NCBI GenBank assembly: GCA_964515195.1
Contig: CAZETK010000038.1
Location: 1 to 32,636, forward strand
DNA from: Ga0074139 sp964515195
Lineage (GTDB): Bacteria > Bdellovibrionota > Bdellovibrionia > Bdellovibrionales > Bdellovibrionaceae
Length of the DNA stretch: 32,636 nucleotides
Direction: 5' to 3'
Shown here: one piece after another, positions 22,149 to 31,715 of the stretch
Position numbering within the stretch: the first letter of the stretch is position 1
Layout of the letters: every line of letters starts with the position of its first letter
Notes under the pieces: generated by a model
Databases searched by the model: none
Seen by the model: only the letters and a program-made list of their open reading frames with translations
Told to the model about the DNA's origin: nothing
Translations under genes and position numbers: made by a program

Positions 22149-23983
22149 AAGTAGTGTCTAAAAGAAACCTTAAGATATTCACGGGAGTCACTTTCATGTC
22201 GATTCTGATGCCATTGAAAGATAACCCGTCTATCTTGATCCCCTATCACCTTGGGTAATAATTGAATATCGTTCTGATAAAATGGATGGGAACCGAATTT
22301 TAAATAGCGGCCTTCATAGACGAGCACAAAGTTGGAGTTCTCAAATCGAAGTAAGGACCAGGGCCCTACACCGACTTGCGCGTAACTCCACTCTCCTCCA
22401 GGTACCATTCTAGCTTCTGCCATTATCGCCACTGTCCACTGCTGGTTCCAACTGCTCCACGCCATACCACCGCCGGCCCCTGTGTTGGGGCCGCGCACCC
22501 AGCGATTTTCATCCCGATAATCCTGCCATATTCCATCTAGGGTCCATGAAAATTGCGGCTCCTCCATACTCCAAGAATTAAAGGTGCGTGCCCGAGCTAA
22601 AAGTATTTCCATGAACTCAAGTTGGCTCCTTCCATAATCCCATGCTATTTTGAAACCTCCGTATTCCATTGTTGAAGGGTCTTCGAGTCCCTTCTGACTT
22701 GAAATTAGATCGTGAGCACCCATCTGGCTTTCTAAATGCAAGTTCTGATTTGCGATCCCGGCTTGCCACCACGCGGGCTTATGGGACAATAGGGGCGACA
22801 CCTTCGAATTCGTCAGCCTTAGCTCCTCCGAGGGATTTCCAAGCTGAGCACGTTTTGCAAAGGTTGCTTCAAACACCCGGCTCTCAGCGGCGGATAGGCG
22901 AGTTTTCTGTTTATAGTTATGAAAGGTCTGATAATCAATCAATGCGTCGAGAACCTGGATGTCATCAAGCGTTTCAACAACAGAAAGTTCACGTCTTGCT
23001 TTTCGGTAAAGTTTTCGTTGCGCCCCCGTCATTTTATGCAATCGGTTTTGAAGTCGAGTTCGTATTGAGGCCCGATAAACAGGGTCTTGCTGTTTGATCA
23101 TGCCACGCTTGTCCAGCAAACGAATCGTCTCGAGTGGTAGCACAAAAAAACCGCTATCCCTTGTTAATGCGCTTCCCGCTCTTAAGGCCTCTAAAAAAGC
23201 CAGAAGATGATAACTACAATTTTCATCAAAAAAACGGTACACCATGGAACCCTGTTGTCCCATCTCCCACATATAAAGAACGGCCAACTTTCTTTCGGTT
23301 TCGGTCAAATCAAGTTCAAACTCCCACAGGCTTCTGGCCTCGGCGTTATTGTAAAGAGCTGTTTGCATATAATAGGGCTGTATGTTGAAAGCTCCTTGAT
23401 AAAGACCCAACAATCCTTTTATGACTGTCAACGTGGGGCCATCTTCCGGCGGCGTTATCGCTAAAAATCCTACAGACTGGGAACGCAAGGAAACACTGGG
23501 GTCTTCCTCGGATTGGCGGTCGAATCGCAAAAAAGTATGTCCAAATAGACTGGCTGGATTATTTCGATAGACGCCTGCATAGATTATCCAGATTTTCTGA
23601 TCACCAAATGCCCTTACCCATCTCTCGAGATTTGGACAATCGATCTGTGGATAGTTCTTCCTTAATAGGATCTCAATTAGGTGCTTTCGGGCAGGGAATC
23701 GGCAGGCCAAGGGTTCTCTGGAGCCGATGGTCACTGGGTTTTCAAGCTCTTGAACGGACGCCATCAGTTCTGCCCATGGATCTATCCGACCCTGTGGAGA
23801 AAGAAAAAAATCCGGATTCGTAATTAGGCTGTGACTGTGACGCCCTGTCGGAACTTGGAGATAACGAAGCCATAGCTCCTGTTCCTGCGAAGTCAGGGTA
23901 CGAGCAAGATCGGCATAGCTTATATCGTTTCCATAAGCTACGCCGAGAAATAAGAACAAGATTAAGTTAATTGCAGGGAGCAC
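22145..23983 (-). CDS. Lnb_N (DUF4105) domain envelope protein with barrel-like C-terminus
   Basis: The N-terminal half is a DUF4105 domain, now linked to the Lnb lipoprotein N-acyltransferase of Bacteroides. Candidate catalytic residues are His149 (ASLFGHTFLRF) and Cys256 (DENCSYHLL), in the family spacing. From about residue 400 the chain turns into alternating aromatic strands and ends in SFRHYF, the terminal Phe typical of outer-membrane barrels. It would thus face the periplasm while anchored in the outer membrane (inference). The GTG start lies inside the end of the DUF3015 gene (22-base overlap). The signal peptide is short and poorly charged. Lipoprotein acylation is a hypothesis; family membership is firm. 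Confidence 0.86.
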   Translation of the reverse strand: MLPAINLILFLFLGVAYGNDISYADLARTLTSQEQELWLRYLQVPTGRHSHSLITNPDFFLSPQGRIDPWAELMASVQELENPVTIGSREPLACRFPARKHLIEILLRKNYPQIDCPNLERWVRAFGDQKIWIIYAGVYRNNPASLFGHTFLRFDRQSEEDPSVSLRSQSVGFLAITPPEDGPTLTVIKGLLGLYQGAFNIQPYYMQTALYNNAEARSLWEFELDLTETERKLAVLYMWEMGQQGSMVYRFFDENCSYHLLAFLEALRAGSALTRDSGFFVLPLETIRLLDKRGMIKQQDPVYRASIRTRLQNRLHKMTGAQRKLYRKARRELSVVETLDDIQVLDALIDYQTFHNYKQKTRLSAAESRVFEATFAKRAQLGNPSEELRLTNSKVSPLLSHKPAWWQAGIANQNLHLESQMGAHDLISSQKGLEDPSTMEYGGFKIAWDYGRSQLEFMEILLARARTFNSWSMEEPQFSWTLDGIWQDYRDENRWVRGPNTGAGGGMAWSSWNQQWTVAIMAEARMVPGGEWSYAQVGVGPWSLLRFENSNFVLVYEGRYLKFGSHPFYQNDIQLLPKVIGDQDRRVIFQWHQNRHESDSREYLKVSFRHYF

Positions 23984-24456
23984 GCGTGCATAAGGAATTT
24001 ATCCGTTAAAATGAATCGGTAAACTTCTTGCAGCATTTTGTCAGGTTGAGCTTCTGACTGTGAAAAAACTTTCAGGTAGTTTTGTTGAAACCGTTCAGCA
24101 AACACGCCTCGTACTGACTTTGGGCACCCGATGGTATCTGAAAAAGCTGAAAGGGTTCGACCCTGCCCACGGGCGGCTTCGGCCTTGATTTCAAAATAAT
24201 TGTGAGTGGCAAAATGCAGACTTTCTTGTTCGTGAAGGACAATTTTGTGTTTTGTACAATTCGAAGTCCCGACAGTCATGCCGACAGTGGTTGTGGGAAA
24301 GAAGATTCCGTTTGTAATCGTCCGCAAGAATGAGGATACCAGAGAATTTTCCTTCAATACAAACCACCCAGGTCCACAGCCCGAGCTACCATCTGCGGCC
24401 AGCGCAAAGGTATTGAGGTTCAATACTAAAAAAAGGCTCAAAAGCAGGGATTTCAT
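23962..24456 (-). CDS. DUF3015 secreted protein
   Basis: A 164-residue exported protein: signal peptide MKSLLLSLF to ALAA, then the family pattern GCGPGWFVL, a LRTITNG stretch, TTTVGMTVGTSNC, an N-x-F-x-x-x-x-x-x-A helix followed by GQGRTLSAFSDTIGC. Conserved cysteines could form two disulfides. No activity is known for the family. It overlaps the following Lnb_N (DUF4105) gene by 22 bases, and the two are likely co-translated. As far as I recall these two families are often neighbours in proteobacterial genomes, which supports a joint role. AAGG lies upstream of the ATG. Confidence 0.9.
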   Translation of the reverse strand: MKSLLLSLFLVLNLNTFALAADGSSGCGPGWFVLKENSLVSSFLRTITNGIFFPTTTVGMTVGTSNCTKHKIVLHEQESLHFATHNYFEIKAEAARGQGRTLSAFSDTIGCPKSVRGVFAERFQQNYLKVFSQSEAQPDKMLQEVYRFILTDKFLMHACSLQLT

Positions 24457-24546
24457 ACCTTAACCTTTCGCAATAAGAATAAAAAAAGAGTAACAGGCTC
24501 TTCAAAATTGACAAGGCCAAAAAACACATGGCTCTTCCGATCCATC

Positions 24547-24696
24547 ATGGCTGGACCAAAGAATAAAAGCTCAGAAAATCCGAACACCCTCAAATATTTT
24601 GATAACAAAGGCCTTCTCGGCCACATGGCGCACACCTTAAAACAGCTTAAAAAAACTTTAAGGATCGATCCTTCAAATTGGGAGCTTTTATTGTGA
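24547..24696 (+). CDS. possible 49-residue ORF, weak support
   Basis: In the 328-base gap between the DUF3015 and small secreted-protein genes, ATG 24547 opens a 49-codon frame with a Lys-rich N-terminus and an amphipathic C-terminal half (GLLGHMAHTLKQLKKTLRI). A TTG at 24508 would give 62 residues. No ribosome binding site is seen before either start. The composition looks protein-like, but length and start signals are poor. Confidence 0.25.
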   Translation: MAGPKNKSSENPNTLKYFDNKGLLGHMAHTLKQLKKTLRIDPSNWELLL

Positions 24697-24784
24697 CCGA
24701 AATATTTACAGGTACGCACTGCGATCGCTTGTTCAAACACAAATTTTTGACTATTTTGGCTTCTATCAAATAAACGGAGAATTC

Positions 24785-25138
24785 ATGTCAAAGACACTGG
24801 CCATAGTCTTTAGTCTACTACTGTGCTCAATTGCGCAATCAAGCTTTCAATATTCATCGGAAGTTCAAAAGAGCAAATATTTTAACAGTCTTGCGGCCAT
24901 TGAAAGTACGATCCTGTCAAACTGCATCCCAGCCAAAACTTTAGATTTTCTGGGGACAAGCTATGTTGTCGCTGAACAGAATGGAGTGGGATTTACCTAC
25001 ACGGTTCATTACGATTTGATCCTCCCAGAAAAAACGCTTCCGTCCGCCCTTTCAATTGAAATTAGTTTGGCACCCCAAGAGAATTTAGAATCTAAGAAGC
25101 CTAATATTTTGGTGGATCGCTTTAGCCTGTGCCGATAA
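24785..25138 (+). CDS. small secreted protein, 117 aa, unknown
   Basis: The protein has a signal peptide (MSKTLAIVFSLLLCSIAQSS) followed by a compact mature part of about 97 residues with two cysteines (NCIPA and the terminal SLCR) that could form a disulfide, and alternating strands (YVVAEQNGVGFTYTVHYDLIL). CGGAGA (24775-24780) is a good ribosome site four bases from the ATG. It converges with the DCC-family gene, seven bases between stops. No family recognised. Confidence 0.75.
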   Translation: MSKTLAIVFSLLLCSIAQSSFQYSSEVQKSKYFNSLAAIESTILSNCIPAKTLDFLGTSYVVAEQNGVGFTYTVHYDLILPEKTLPSALSIEISLAPQENLESKKPNILVDRFSLCR

Positions 25139-25145
25139 CAGGGTC

Positions 25146-25541
25146 CTATAAAAGAAATCTTTCTTTCTCTGTAGGCGTGGGAACACGACAGCTCGCATTT
25201 TTTCCAAACCATTGATGACGGCGAGATGCCACTCTATCGTACACCCAATCTCGAAGCACACGTGGAACCACATAAGCAATCCTTGCGATACCCCAGAAGC
25301 CTCCTAGAACTTTACAAACTTCAATGACAGCATCGGACTTTGTGAAAATACGTTGATTCCGTGTCAGAGCCATTGTTTCGATTTTTTCGACAAGATCTCC
25401 AGGCAAGTTGGTTTTCGCGTATTGACTTTGTAATGGCGAGAACATGAACTTCTTCATTCGATCGCGCTTCATAATGAAATCAACATACTCATTACATAAT
25501 CCGCAAACCCCATCAAAATAAAGTATTACCTCTGTCTTCAT
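25146..25541 (-). CDS. DCC-family (DUF393) thiol-disulfide protein
   Basis: The 131-residue protein opens with the DCC signature YFDGVCGLCN (D-G-x-C-x-x-C; Cys13 and Cys16), followed by a thioredoxin-like fold: FMFSPLQSQYAK, the SDAVIEVCKVLGG helix, and the C-terminal WVYDRVASRRHQWFGK segment typical of the family. A redox role is predicted from the CxxC pair; the physiological partner is not known. Its ATG overlaps the stop of the histidine kinase gene (ATGA), so it is co-translated with that sensor. Confidence 0.9.
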   Translation of the reverse strand: MKTEVILYFDGVCGLCNEYVDFIMKRDRMKKFMFSPLQSQYAKTNLPGDLVEKIETMALTRNQRIFTKSDAVIEVCKVLGGFWGIARIAYVVPRVLRDWVYDRVASRRHQWFGKNASCRVPTPTEKERFLL

Positions 25542-28162
25542 GACTCAGCTTTCTGAAGATGGATAATAAATGTTGTATGAGCCCGATGGGAATTATACTC
25601 AAGCGTTCCCATATTTTCTTTCATAATGCTACGAGCGATACTTAAGCCCAACCCTGTCCCCTTCCCGACCTCCTTTGTCGTATAAAAGGGCTCCATCATC
25701 CTCTTCGCAACCTCCTCTGTTATCCCTGTTCCGCTATCCATTACTTCTACGGCCACACCATGTTCATCAGAAAATGTAGTGATCTGGATCCACGGGTCTC
25801 TCATCGACTCGATTGCGTACTCTGCATTGTTAAGAAGATTAATAAGAACCTGTGAGATTTGAATAGGTCGACAGCGAACTTCAAAGTCATTTTTAAGATT
25901 CAATCTCACTTCAATGCCCTTACTTTTGAATTTTTCGCGTCCAATATCCAAGGTGTCATCAATAATTTTATTCAGTGAAATTACTTCGAAATCGTGCTGT
26001 GAACCATCGTAGGACAATGTCCTCATCCCTTTAACAATCTTGGCGATACGAAAAGATGTCTCTTCAATTTTTTCAATATATCCTAAAATTTCCGAATCTT
26101 TAATATTACCTTTTTTTAATCTCGCTTTTAGATTAAAGGCCTTTGCTAATATCACTGAAAGAGGATTGTTGATTTCGTGAGCGATGCCACCTGCCATTTC
26201 ACCTAATGATGCCAACCGTGCGGCCTCGATGGATTTTATCCTATGGGCTTCGGCAAGTCTTTGGGCCCGATACAGCTCTTGTGTCCGCAGATTCACCTGT
26301 CTGGAAACTCGGCGATTTGTCAGCTGCAAATTGACTAGGACTATCGCTAAAAGAAGACCAAGAGTCACACTGATAAAGGCTGCCGCCGAAGCAATCTGGG
26401 TATGACTGAAATCGAACTGAGCGCCAGGTTTGGCGTACAAAATAAATTCACTGTTTGCAAGAGCGAGATCCGCTGACAGCCTAAATTTATTTTTTTTTGA
26501 TTTCAGTGTTGGATCTGCTTCATTAGATGAAAAGAGCAATTGATTATTGTCCCTGTAGGCAATCGAGATATCCAATTCTTTAAGGAGTGGCTTTAAGGTC
26601 GCCACCATGAATTCTTCAACAATAAAGGGAGCATATATCCAGCCAATATGAGACCGAGAGCGTTGTAGCGCAGTATCCCCATCGGCGTGAGCTCGATAAA
26701 CTGGCACTAACAGAACAAATCCAACCCTATTGGCTGCGTCTTGCAGTAAATTAATCCTTGTTAATAGAACAGGAATGCCTCGATCGCGTCCGTCCTCAGC
26801 GATACGCCGTCGCACTGGGTCTGCCCCAATATCGACTCCAACAATCTCTCTAGCATTGTTTTGTGGTTCAAAAAATTTTACTACAAATCGATCCGTTGCA
26901 AATTTCAAATCAGGTAATCCGAGGATTGGAACAATCTTCTTAACACTCACTCCATCTTTTTCTAATTTCTTAATCAGTATAGGGTCTGGCTCTTTTTTTA
27001 GTGATTGGATAAACCCAATTCCCATTGCCCCTGGCAACATCCGAGGCAAATCAAATTCCTCGGCAAAGACTTTCCAATCATCAAATGTAACTTGATCGGA
27101 TGCGCGATAAAAGGCCGCTGCTCCCTGCAAAGCCCGCTCATAGTCTCTCATTCTTTGTTGTAAAGTATCTCTGACTTCAAATGTTTTATGATGAAAATAT
27201 TCAATATCATCTAGCCATGAAATTAGCTCGGATCCTAAGGTGATCCCGCAGGCAATAATCCAGATTAAAAATAAAAAGCGCAAATTTGTTCTCAGTGACT
27301 TTGCTCTGGCAAAGCTCACTAAGACCAGTGCGCAGATTGCTACAACGACAGTAAAAATAGTAGCGGCAACGCTATTGACGACAGCCGCTCCGGTTGAAAA
27401 GGGTCCATACCCGAGTTTGATGCTCCAAGCGCAAAAAACTCCTGTTAGGTTCGCAAAGAATAAGGCAGGCGTAGTTCCACAGTATGACAGAACATACGTT
27501 AAAATTGGCAGCACCAACAGTAACAGACCCACCTGTTCAAAATTGAAAAGCATAAACCATAGCAGCCCCACTGCAAGAAAGAAGGCTGCGATCTTTTTTA
27601 AATTGATAGCGGGTAGGCTGTACGAACGAAAGTGCCTTCGCACACTCATCAACAGCGGAAAGAACAAAAGACATCCCACCATATTTCCACTGTACCAGGC
27701 CACCCATGCTCCAATGTCTTGTTCAATTAGGCCTGGTTGAAACTGAAGATATCCCAACACTCCAAAAGTGGCTCCAATCAGGGGAGCCATCACCGCGCTG
27801 ACAAAAACAGCGACCATGCGGCTATAATGAAGAAACACTGTTCTTTTTTTAATAAGGTTCAAAAAGATGGTCCTGGCGAATAAGGCTTCGCCCACCACCC
27901 CTAATGAGACAATAAAACCAAGCCCAAGTCCGAGGTTGGAAAACCAATACTTAAGAACGCTTGCCACAAAGATGGGAATTGCTGCACGGATGCCGATGAC
28001 TCTGAGGCAGAAAAATGCGTAGCCACTCGCAAACCAAATAGGAGCTGACAGTCGCTCGTAAAGAGTCAGGTAGTCTCCCAAACAGGAAAACAGCCAATAC
28101 CCCAATAGGATAATAATGAAAAATTTGATATTGTTTTTTGATCTCAAGAATCCCACAACCAC
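25538..28162 (-). CDS. MASE1-CHASE sensor histidine kinase
   Basis: An 874-residue membrane sensor. Residues 12-285 form eight or so hydrophobic helices of the MASE1 type. After another helix (295-312), residues about 330-580 form a periplasmic CHASE domain (FEPQNNAREIVGVDIGADPVRR ... RINLL ... GFVLLVPVY). A helix at 588-612 leads to a coiled coil and the kinase: His662 in GGIAHEINNPLSVI, N-box LLNNAEYAI, DSGTGI, EPFYTTK and GKGTGLGLSIA. All catalytic motifs are intact. CHASE domains usually sense small extracellular ligands. No response regulator is seen nearby, so it is an orphan kinase. GTG start at 28162; no clear ribosome site, and an in-frame stop just upstream fixes the longest form. 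Confidence 0.92.
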   Translation of the reverse strand: MVVGFLRSKNNIKFFIIILLGYWLFSCLGDYLTLYERLSAPIWFASGYAFFCLRVIGIRAAIPIFVASVLKYWFSNLGLGLGFIVSLGVVGEALFARTIFLNLIKKRTVFLHYSRMVAVFVSAVMAPLIGATFGVLGYLQFQPGLIEQDIGAWVAWYSGNMVGCLLFFPLLMSVRRHFRSYSLPAINLKKIAAFFLAVGLLWFMLFNFEQVGLLLLVLPILTYVLSYCGTTPALFFANLTGVFCAWSIKLGYGPFSTGAAVVNSVAATIFTVVVAICALVLVSFARAKSLRTNLRFLFLIWIIACGITLGSELISWLDDIEYFHHKTFEVRDTLQQRMRDYERALQGAAAFYRASDQVTFDDWKVFAEEFDLPRMLPGAMGIGFIQSLKKEPDPILIKKLEKDGVSVKKIVPILGLPDLKFATDRFVVKFFEPQNNAREIVGVDIGADPVRRRIAEDGRDRGIPVLLTRINLLQDAANRVGFVLLVPVYRAHADGDTALQRSRSHIGWIYAPFIVEEFMVATLKPLLKELDISIAYRDNNQLLFSSNEADPTLKSKKNKFRLSADLALANSEFILYAKPGAQFDFSHTQIASAAAFISVTLGLLLAIVLVNLQLTNRRVSRQVNLRTQELYRAQRLAEAHRIKSIEAARLASLGEMAGGIAHEINNPLSVILAKAFNLKARLKKGNIKDSEILGYIEKIEETSFRIAKIVKGMRTLSYDGSQHDFEVISLNKIIDDTLDIGREKFKSKGIEVRLNLKNDFEVRCRPIQISQVLINLLNNAEYAIESMRDPWIQITTFSDEHGVAVEVMDSGTGITEEVAKRMMEPFYTTKEVGKGTGLGLSIARSIMKENMGTLEYNSHRAHTTFIIHLQKAES

Positions 28163-28358
28163 GCATCAGACTTTAGTTTGTAACCCCACGGGTGTCACTC
28201 TTAAAGAAAGGGCTCGGATGCCTTAATTGTCTCAATCTAAGACATCGACAAAATACGTCCAGGCCTGTCAGCTTATAAGGCTTGGCCGTCACAACCTGAC
28301 ACAAAAACCCTTTAAACTCCAATCTGTTCAAGGCATGGCTCTTGAAGCGAATTTCAGC

Positions 28359-31300
28359 ATGGAAACTCTTTCCTTTCGAAAGTGCCTTTACAGCCTATTC
28401 AACGCCCTAACGGTTACAAGTTTGGTATTTTCATCCTTTCCAGCCATTGCAGCCCCATCTTCTGACAACAGCCAGGCCGAAGATATAGCCTTTCGAATGA
28501 TTCCAGAAGGCGCCCAAAAAGAAATCGACAAGGAAAGTGGGAAAAAACGGATTACATTTAAACTAAAAGACGCCATTAGAACTGCCCACGGCCAAGATCC
28601 TATCGATGCCAGCATGATTATTGATGGTGGTGGCAACTGGTCGATTTCTGACCTTCGCCAAGAAATGAATCGAAAGCATGAAGAGCTCAAAAGGCAGATG
28701 GAGTTCGCCCGTGTCTTTTTAAACCTACCAAAGGACACTCCCCTGGAGCAACTAGCGGCTATTTGCGCCGGCCTTGATGAAGGCCGGAAAATAGAAATGG
28801 CAAGACGATACCGCCTTAAAAATCAATCCGCATCTGAGATGGCAAAAGGGGCCCTGTTCCGACCCATGGGAACACACCTCCACAGTTGGAGTGCTCAGAG
28901 TGTTTTGTTTGCGATTGCCATTGGAAACGTGATGTATCTTCAACTGCTCACGGAATACGGATCAAACCCTCTAAGTATGGAGCAACACCTGCAACACCTT
29001 AAGGACCCGATTGCCCATGTTGCTTTTTACTCCTTTATGGCCGCTAATGGGTTTACATCTGACTTGATCTCCAAGAAATTCGACGGAATCGACACGAAGG
29101 GTGCTGCTCGTATGCGTATGGCCGCTCCATATTTAGGCATGTCAGCCGGTATGTTGGCCTCTAGCTTTACGGCTGAAGTTCTAAACTCTTTGAAGATCTG
29201 CGCGAAAACTCTTCTGGCCCAGAAAAATGATCCCCAAAGCGTCCTGATGAAAGCCTTTGGGCAAAAGGATCCTTGCGATGAAGCCAAGGCTGAATTTTTT
29301 AATTTTGAAAATAAGGTTGAACAGTACATCCCTATGATTTTGTCCATGATGTCCTCGACCGGCATGCTAATGGTTGGACATATTGGTTATTTTAAAGGGA
29401 AGAGTTTCGTAACGACTAGCAAGCTCATGACCCCTCTGAAAGGGAAAAAAATTTTTCAAGAAGCTGCGAAAATGGCTAGACCCGCCTTGTCTTTTGTGAG
29501 CGCACGATTGGCAGTTAGCCTTACACCCGTCGGTTGGGCTTTTCACAGCATTACCATTGGTGCCGCTTTAGGAAGTCTGGCCCAGAACACTGGATTCATC
29601 GGATTCGACTTTTATTTAAATCAATTTTTCACAAAAATTTGGGCCCAATTTTGGAGAGCTGGAAGTGTTGACAATATTGATGAAAAACTTAAAGCCGCCT
29701 ATGACTTCAATCAAAAAAATGGCTGGGATGGAAGTAAAACGAAGGATATCCGAGTTAAGACCTATCGAGGTCATGAGATCAGTCAGGAACAAAACATCAT
29801 ACCGCTTCTAACAACATTCCAGCAGCAGATGGATGCCTGGCGGCTAGTGAATCACCAGAAGTTTTTTATGGGGGTTCAACTATGGACCGAAATCTCCTCT
29901 GAGATGCTCCGGGAACTACAAGCCTCTGAAGTCTTTTACAACTCGCTATTGAATGAAATTTTTAATAACTATAAGTATAAAGCCTTGTTAGAAAAAGAAG
30001 GGCCTATCGCAGATGCACGAGCCGGTTGGGGAACCAATTTACCCTTCCGTGCGTTCCCTCTTTATGGCATTAATCCCGACTACGAAGGCCAGTGTCTAGA
30101 ACCAGCCGCAAACGAAAAAGCGGATAGCGCGAGTGAATCGTCAGATCTCGCAGAGTGCCCTGACATAAGACAACAGTACTGGTTTAATCCCGATGAACTG
30201 GCTCAGAGGCAAAGAACACGGATTCTTAACACAACAGCTCGATATAGAAGTCTCTTTAGAACTTTTCAGCAAGAAACTCCGCTGAAACCCGAGTCTAAGT
30301 CAGCGATCGATTCACTTTTAAAACGACTTCTGATCAAAGATGACAACGAAATGGGGCACGCGCTCTTACTCCTGAATCGATACATTAGCTCCAGCTCCCT
30401 GAAGGATGACAAGGCTAAAGAATTTCTGGTTAAGTTTCGTCAAGAACTCGGCAACCCTCATCCCATTTTTGATGAAGGTAAAGCGATTGGTTATCTCCAA
30501 TATGCCTTGCTGCCGGGCACTTATTCCAATATGCCGGCCAAAACCATCAACGGTTATAAATTTGGACTTTACTCTGAATATCTCTTGTACCAAATGCTTT
30601 GTGGCTCTGATGCGCAAGTTCCAGAGACTGTTCTTTCTCAATCGTTAGGGTTTCGACCGAAGTATTATCCTCCCTCTATCGTCAACTCGAAGGATATTGT
30701 AGTTGAATTTTCAGACGCTTGGTCGGCTCGTCATCACCATGTACCCAAGCGGATTAAATTATGCCAACCCGCCGCTTCCTACGGAATTCCCTTCCAGATT
30801 CCGTTCGATGATCTTTACTCAGCTAAGTTTTACAATGGGAACGATCGAAGCCAAGAAGGCATCACTTTCATACGCTTCCTGGCTTCGAACTTAAAGTCTG
30901 AAGTGTTAGGTAACTGGACTGACACCTCTGAATCCTCGACCTCTACGATCTACAGTTGGTGGACGAACTCGACAAAAGCCGTATTCGCACAATTTTACGA
31001 CCGCATGGATAAAGAATTTCAAAGCTTGCTCGCGATGATGGTGAAAGGGCTTCAAAGTGAAGCCCTGTTCGGACTGGACTCGTCTGGAAAAATTAAACGG
31101 ACTAAAGCCAGCCGCGGTCTCCTTACAAGCTCTCTACAAGAAATCCAGGTATACCTAACTTTGATGGCCGACATTGAACTGGCCACTCGAGGTGGAAAGA
31201 TTACCTTGCCGAAAGATTTAACTTTCATCGAGGCCGTTGGCTCCTCCTTAGCGGCGAAAACTGGCTCTCAATATGAACTTGTAGAAGCTCTAAGACCCTA

Positions 31301-31649
31301 TATCGAGATCGTGCGAAATTTAAAGATCGTGGATAATCGGGTCGAATTGGCTTTTAGCCCGTCAGAATTAAAGGATTTTCAAGACGAAATCGAATCAGCC
31401 ATGAAGAACTATGCAGAACATTTGAAGTCTTTGAAATTGGACCCTTATCGTCAGGAAATTACAGATTTGAGTTTTCAAGGTATTCACAAAACGATTGTTA
31501 ACTTGAGTGTCTATCTAACATACACCCAACTGACGAATTTCAGCGCTCTTGAAAGTTATCAAAGTTTACTGGACGGTGCCGACACTATTAGCGCTCAAAA
31601 CAAAGATAGAAAGATTAAAGCCCCAGGTGCGTCACCATATGGCAGATGA
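28359..31649 (+). CDS. very large exported protein of unknown function, 1096 aa
   Basis: The frame is open from TTG 28227; I chose ATG 28359 because it gives a textbook signal peptide (METLSFRK, hydrophobic core, FPAIAA cut near residue 32). The mature protein has a polar helical region with Glu/Lys-rich coil (about 95-155), four to five Gly/Ala/Met-rich hydrophobic segments (about 178-200, 254-276, 322-345 and 375-415), then a long, mostly helical, soluble part with several Cys (CLEP, ECPD, MLCGSD, KLCQP) and Trp-rich patches. I recognise no domain. Size and signal suggest a lineage-specific envelope protein. A smaller secreted protein follows 66 bases later and may be in the same transcript. 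Confidence 0.82.
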   Translation: METLSFRKCLYSLFNALTVTSLVFSSFPAIAAPSSDNSQAEDIAFRMIPEGAQKEIDKESGKKRITFKLKDAIRTAHGQDPIDASMIIDGGGNWSISDLRQEMNRKHEELKRQMEFARVFLNLPKDTPLEQLAAICAGLDEGRKIEMARRYRLKNQSASEMAKGALFRPMGTHLHSWSAQSVLFAIAIGNVMYLQLLTEYGSNPLSMEQHLQHLKDPIAHVAFYSFMAANGFTSDLISKKFDGIDTKGAARMRMAAPYLGMSAGMLASSFTAEVLNSLKICAKTLLAQKNDPQSVLMKAFGQKDPCDEAKAEFFNFENKVEQYIPMILSMMSSTGMLMVGHIGYFKGKSFVTTSKLMTPLKGKKIFQEAAKMARPALSFVSARLAVSLTPVGWAFHSITIGAALGSLAQNTGFIGFDFYLNQFFTKIWAQFWRAGSVDNIDEKLKAAYDFNQKNGWDGSKTKDIRVKTYRGHEISQEQNIIPLLTTFQQQMDAWRLVNHQKFFMGVQLWTEISSEMLRELQASEVFYNSLLNEIFNNYKYKALLEKEGPIADARAGWGTNLPFRAFPLYGINPDYEGQCLEPAANEKADSASESSDLAECPDIRQQYWFNPDELAQRQRTRILNTTARYRSLFRTFQQETPLKPESKSAIDSLLKRLLIKDDNEMGHALLLLNRYISSSSLKDDKAKEFLVKFRQELGNPHPIFDEGKAIGYLQYALLPGTYSNMPAKTINGYKFGLYSEYLLYQMLCGSDAQVPETVLSQSLGFRPKYYPPSIVNSKDIVVEFSDAWSARHHHVPKRIKLCQPAASYGIPFQIPFDDLYSAKFYNGNDRSQEGITFIRFLASNLKSEVLGNWTDTSESSTSTIYSWWTNSTKAVFAQFYDRMDKEFQSLLAMMVKGLQSEALFGLDSSGKIKRTKASRGLLTSSLQEIQVYLTLMADIELATRGGKITLPKDLTFIEAVGSSLAAKTGSQYELVEALRPYIEIVRNLKIVDNRVELAFSPSELKDFQDEIESAMKNYAEHLKSLKLDPYRQEITDLSFQGIHKTIVNLSVYLTYTQLTNFSALESYQSLLDGADTISAQNKDRKIKAPGASPYGR

Positions 31650-31715
31650 GCTGGTATGAAAAGTGAAAGAAGTGTTTTTGATTAGTTTATTTTAACTTTT
31701 ATGGAGGACCTAATT

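Noticed and set aside
24718..24728. GCGATCGC as a special site
   Set aside because: A single isolated 8-base palindrome; no second copy noticed and no context.
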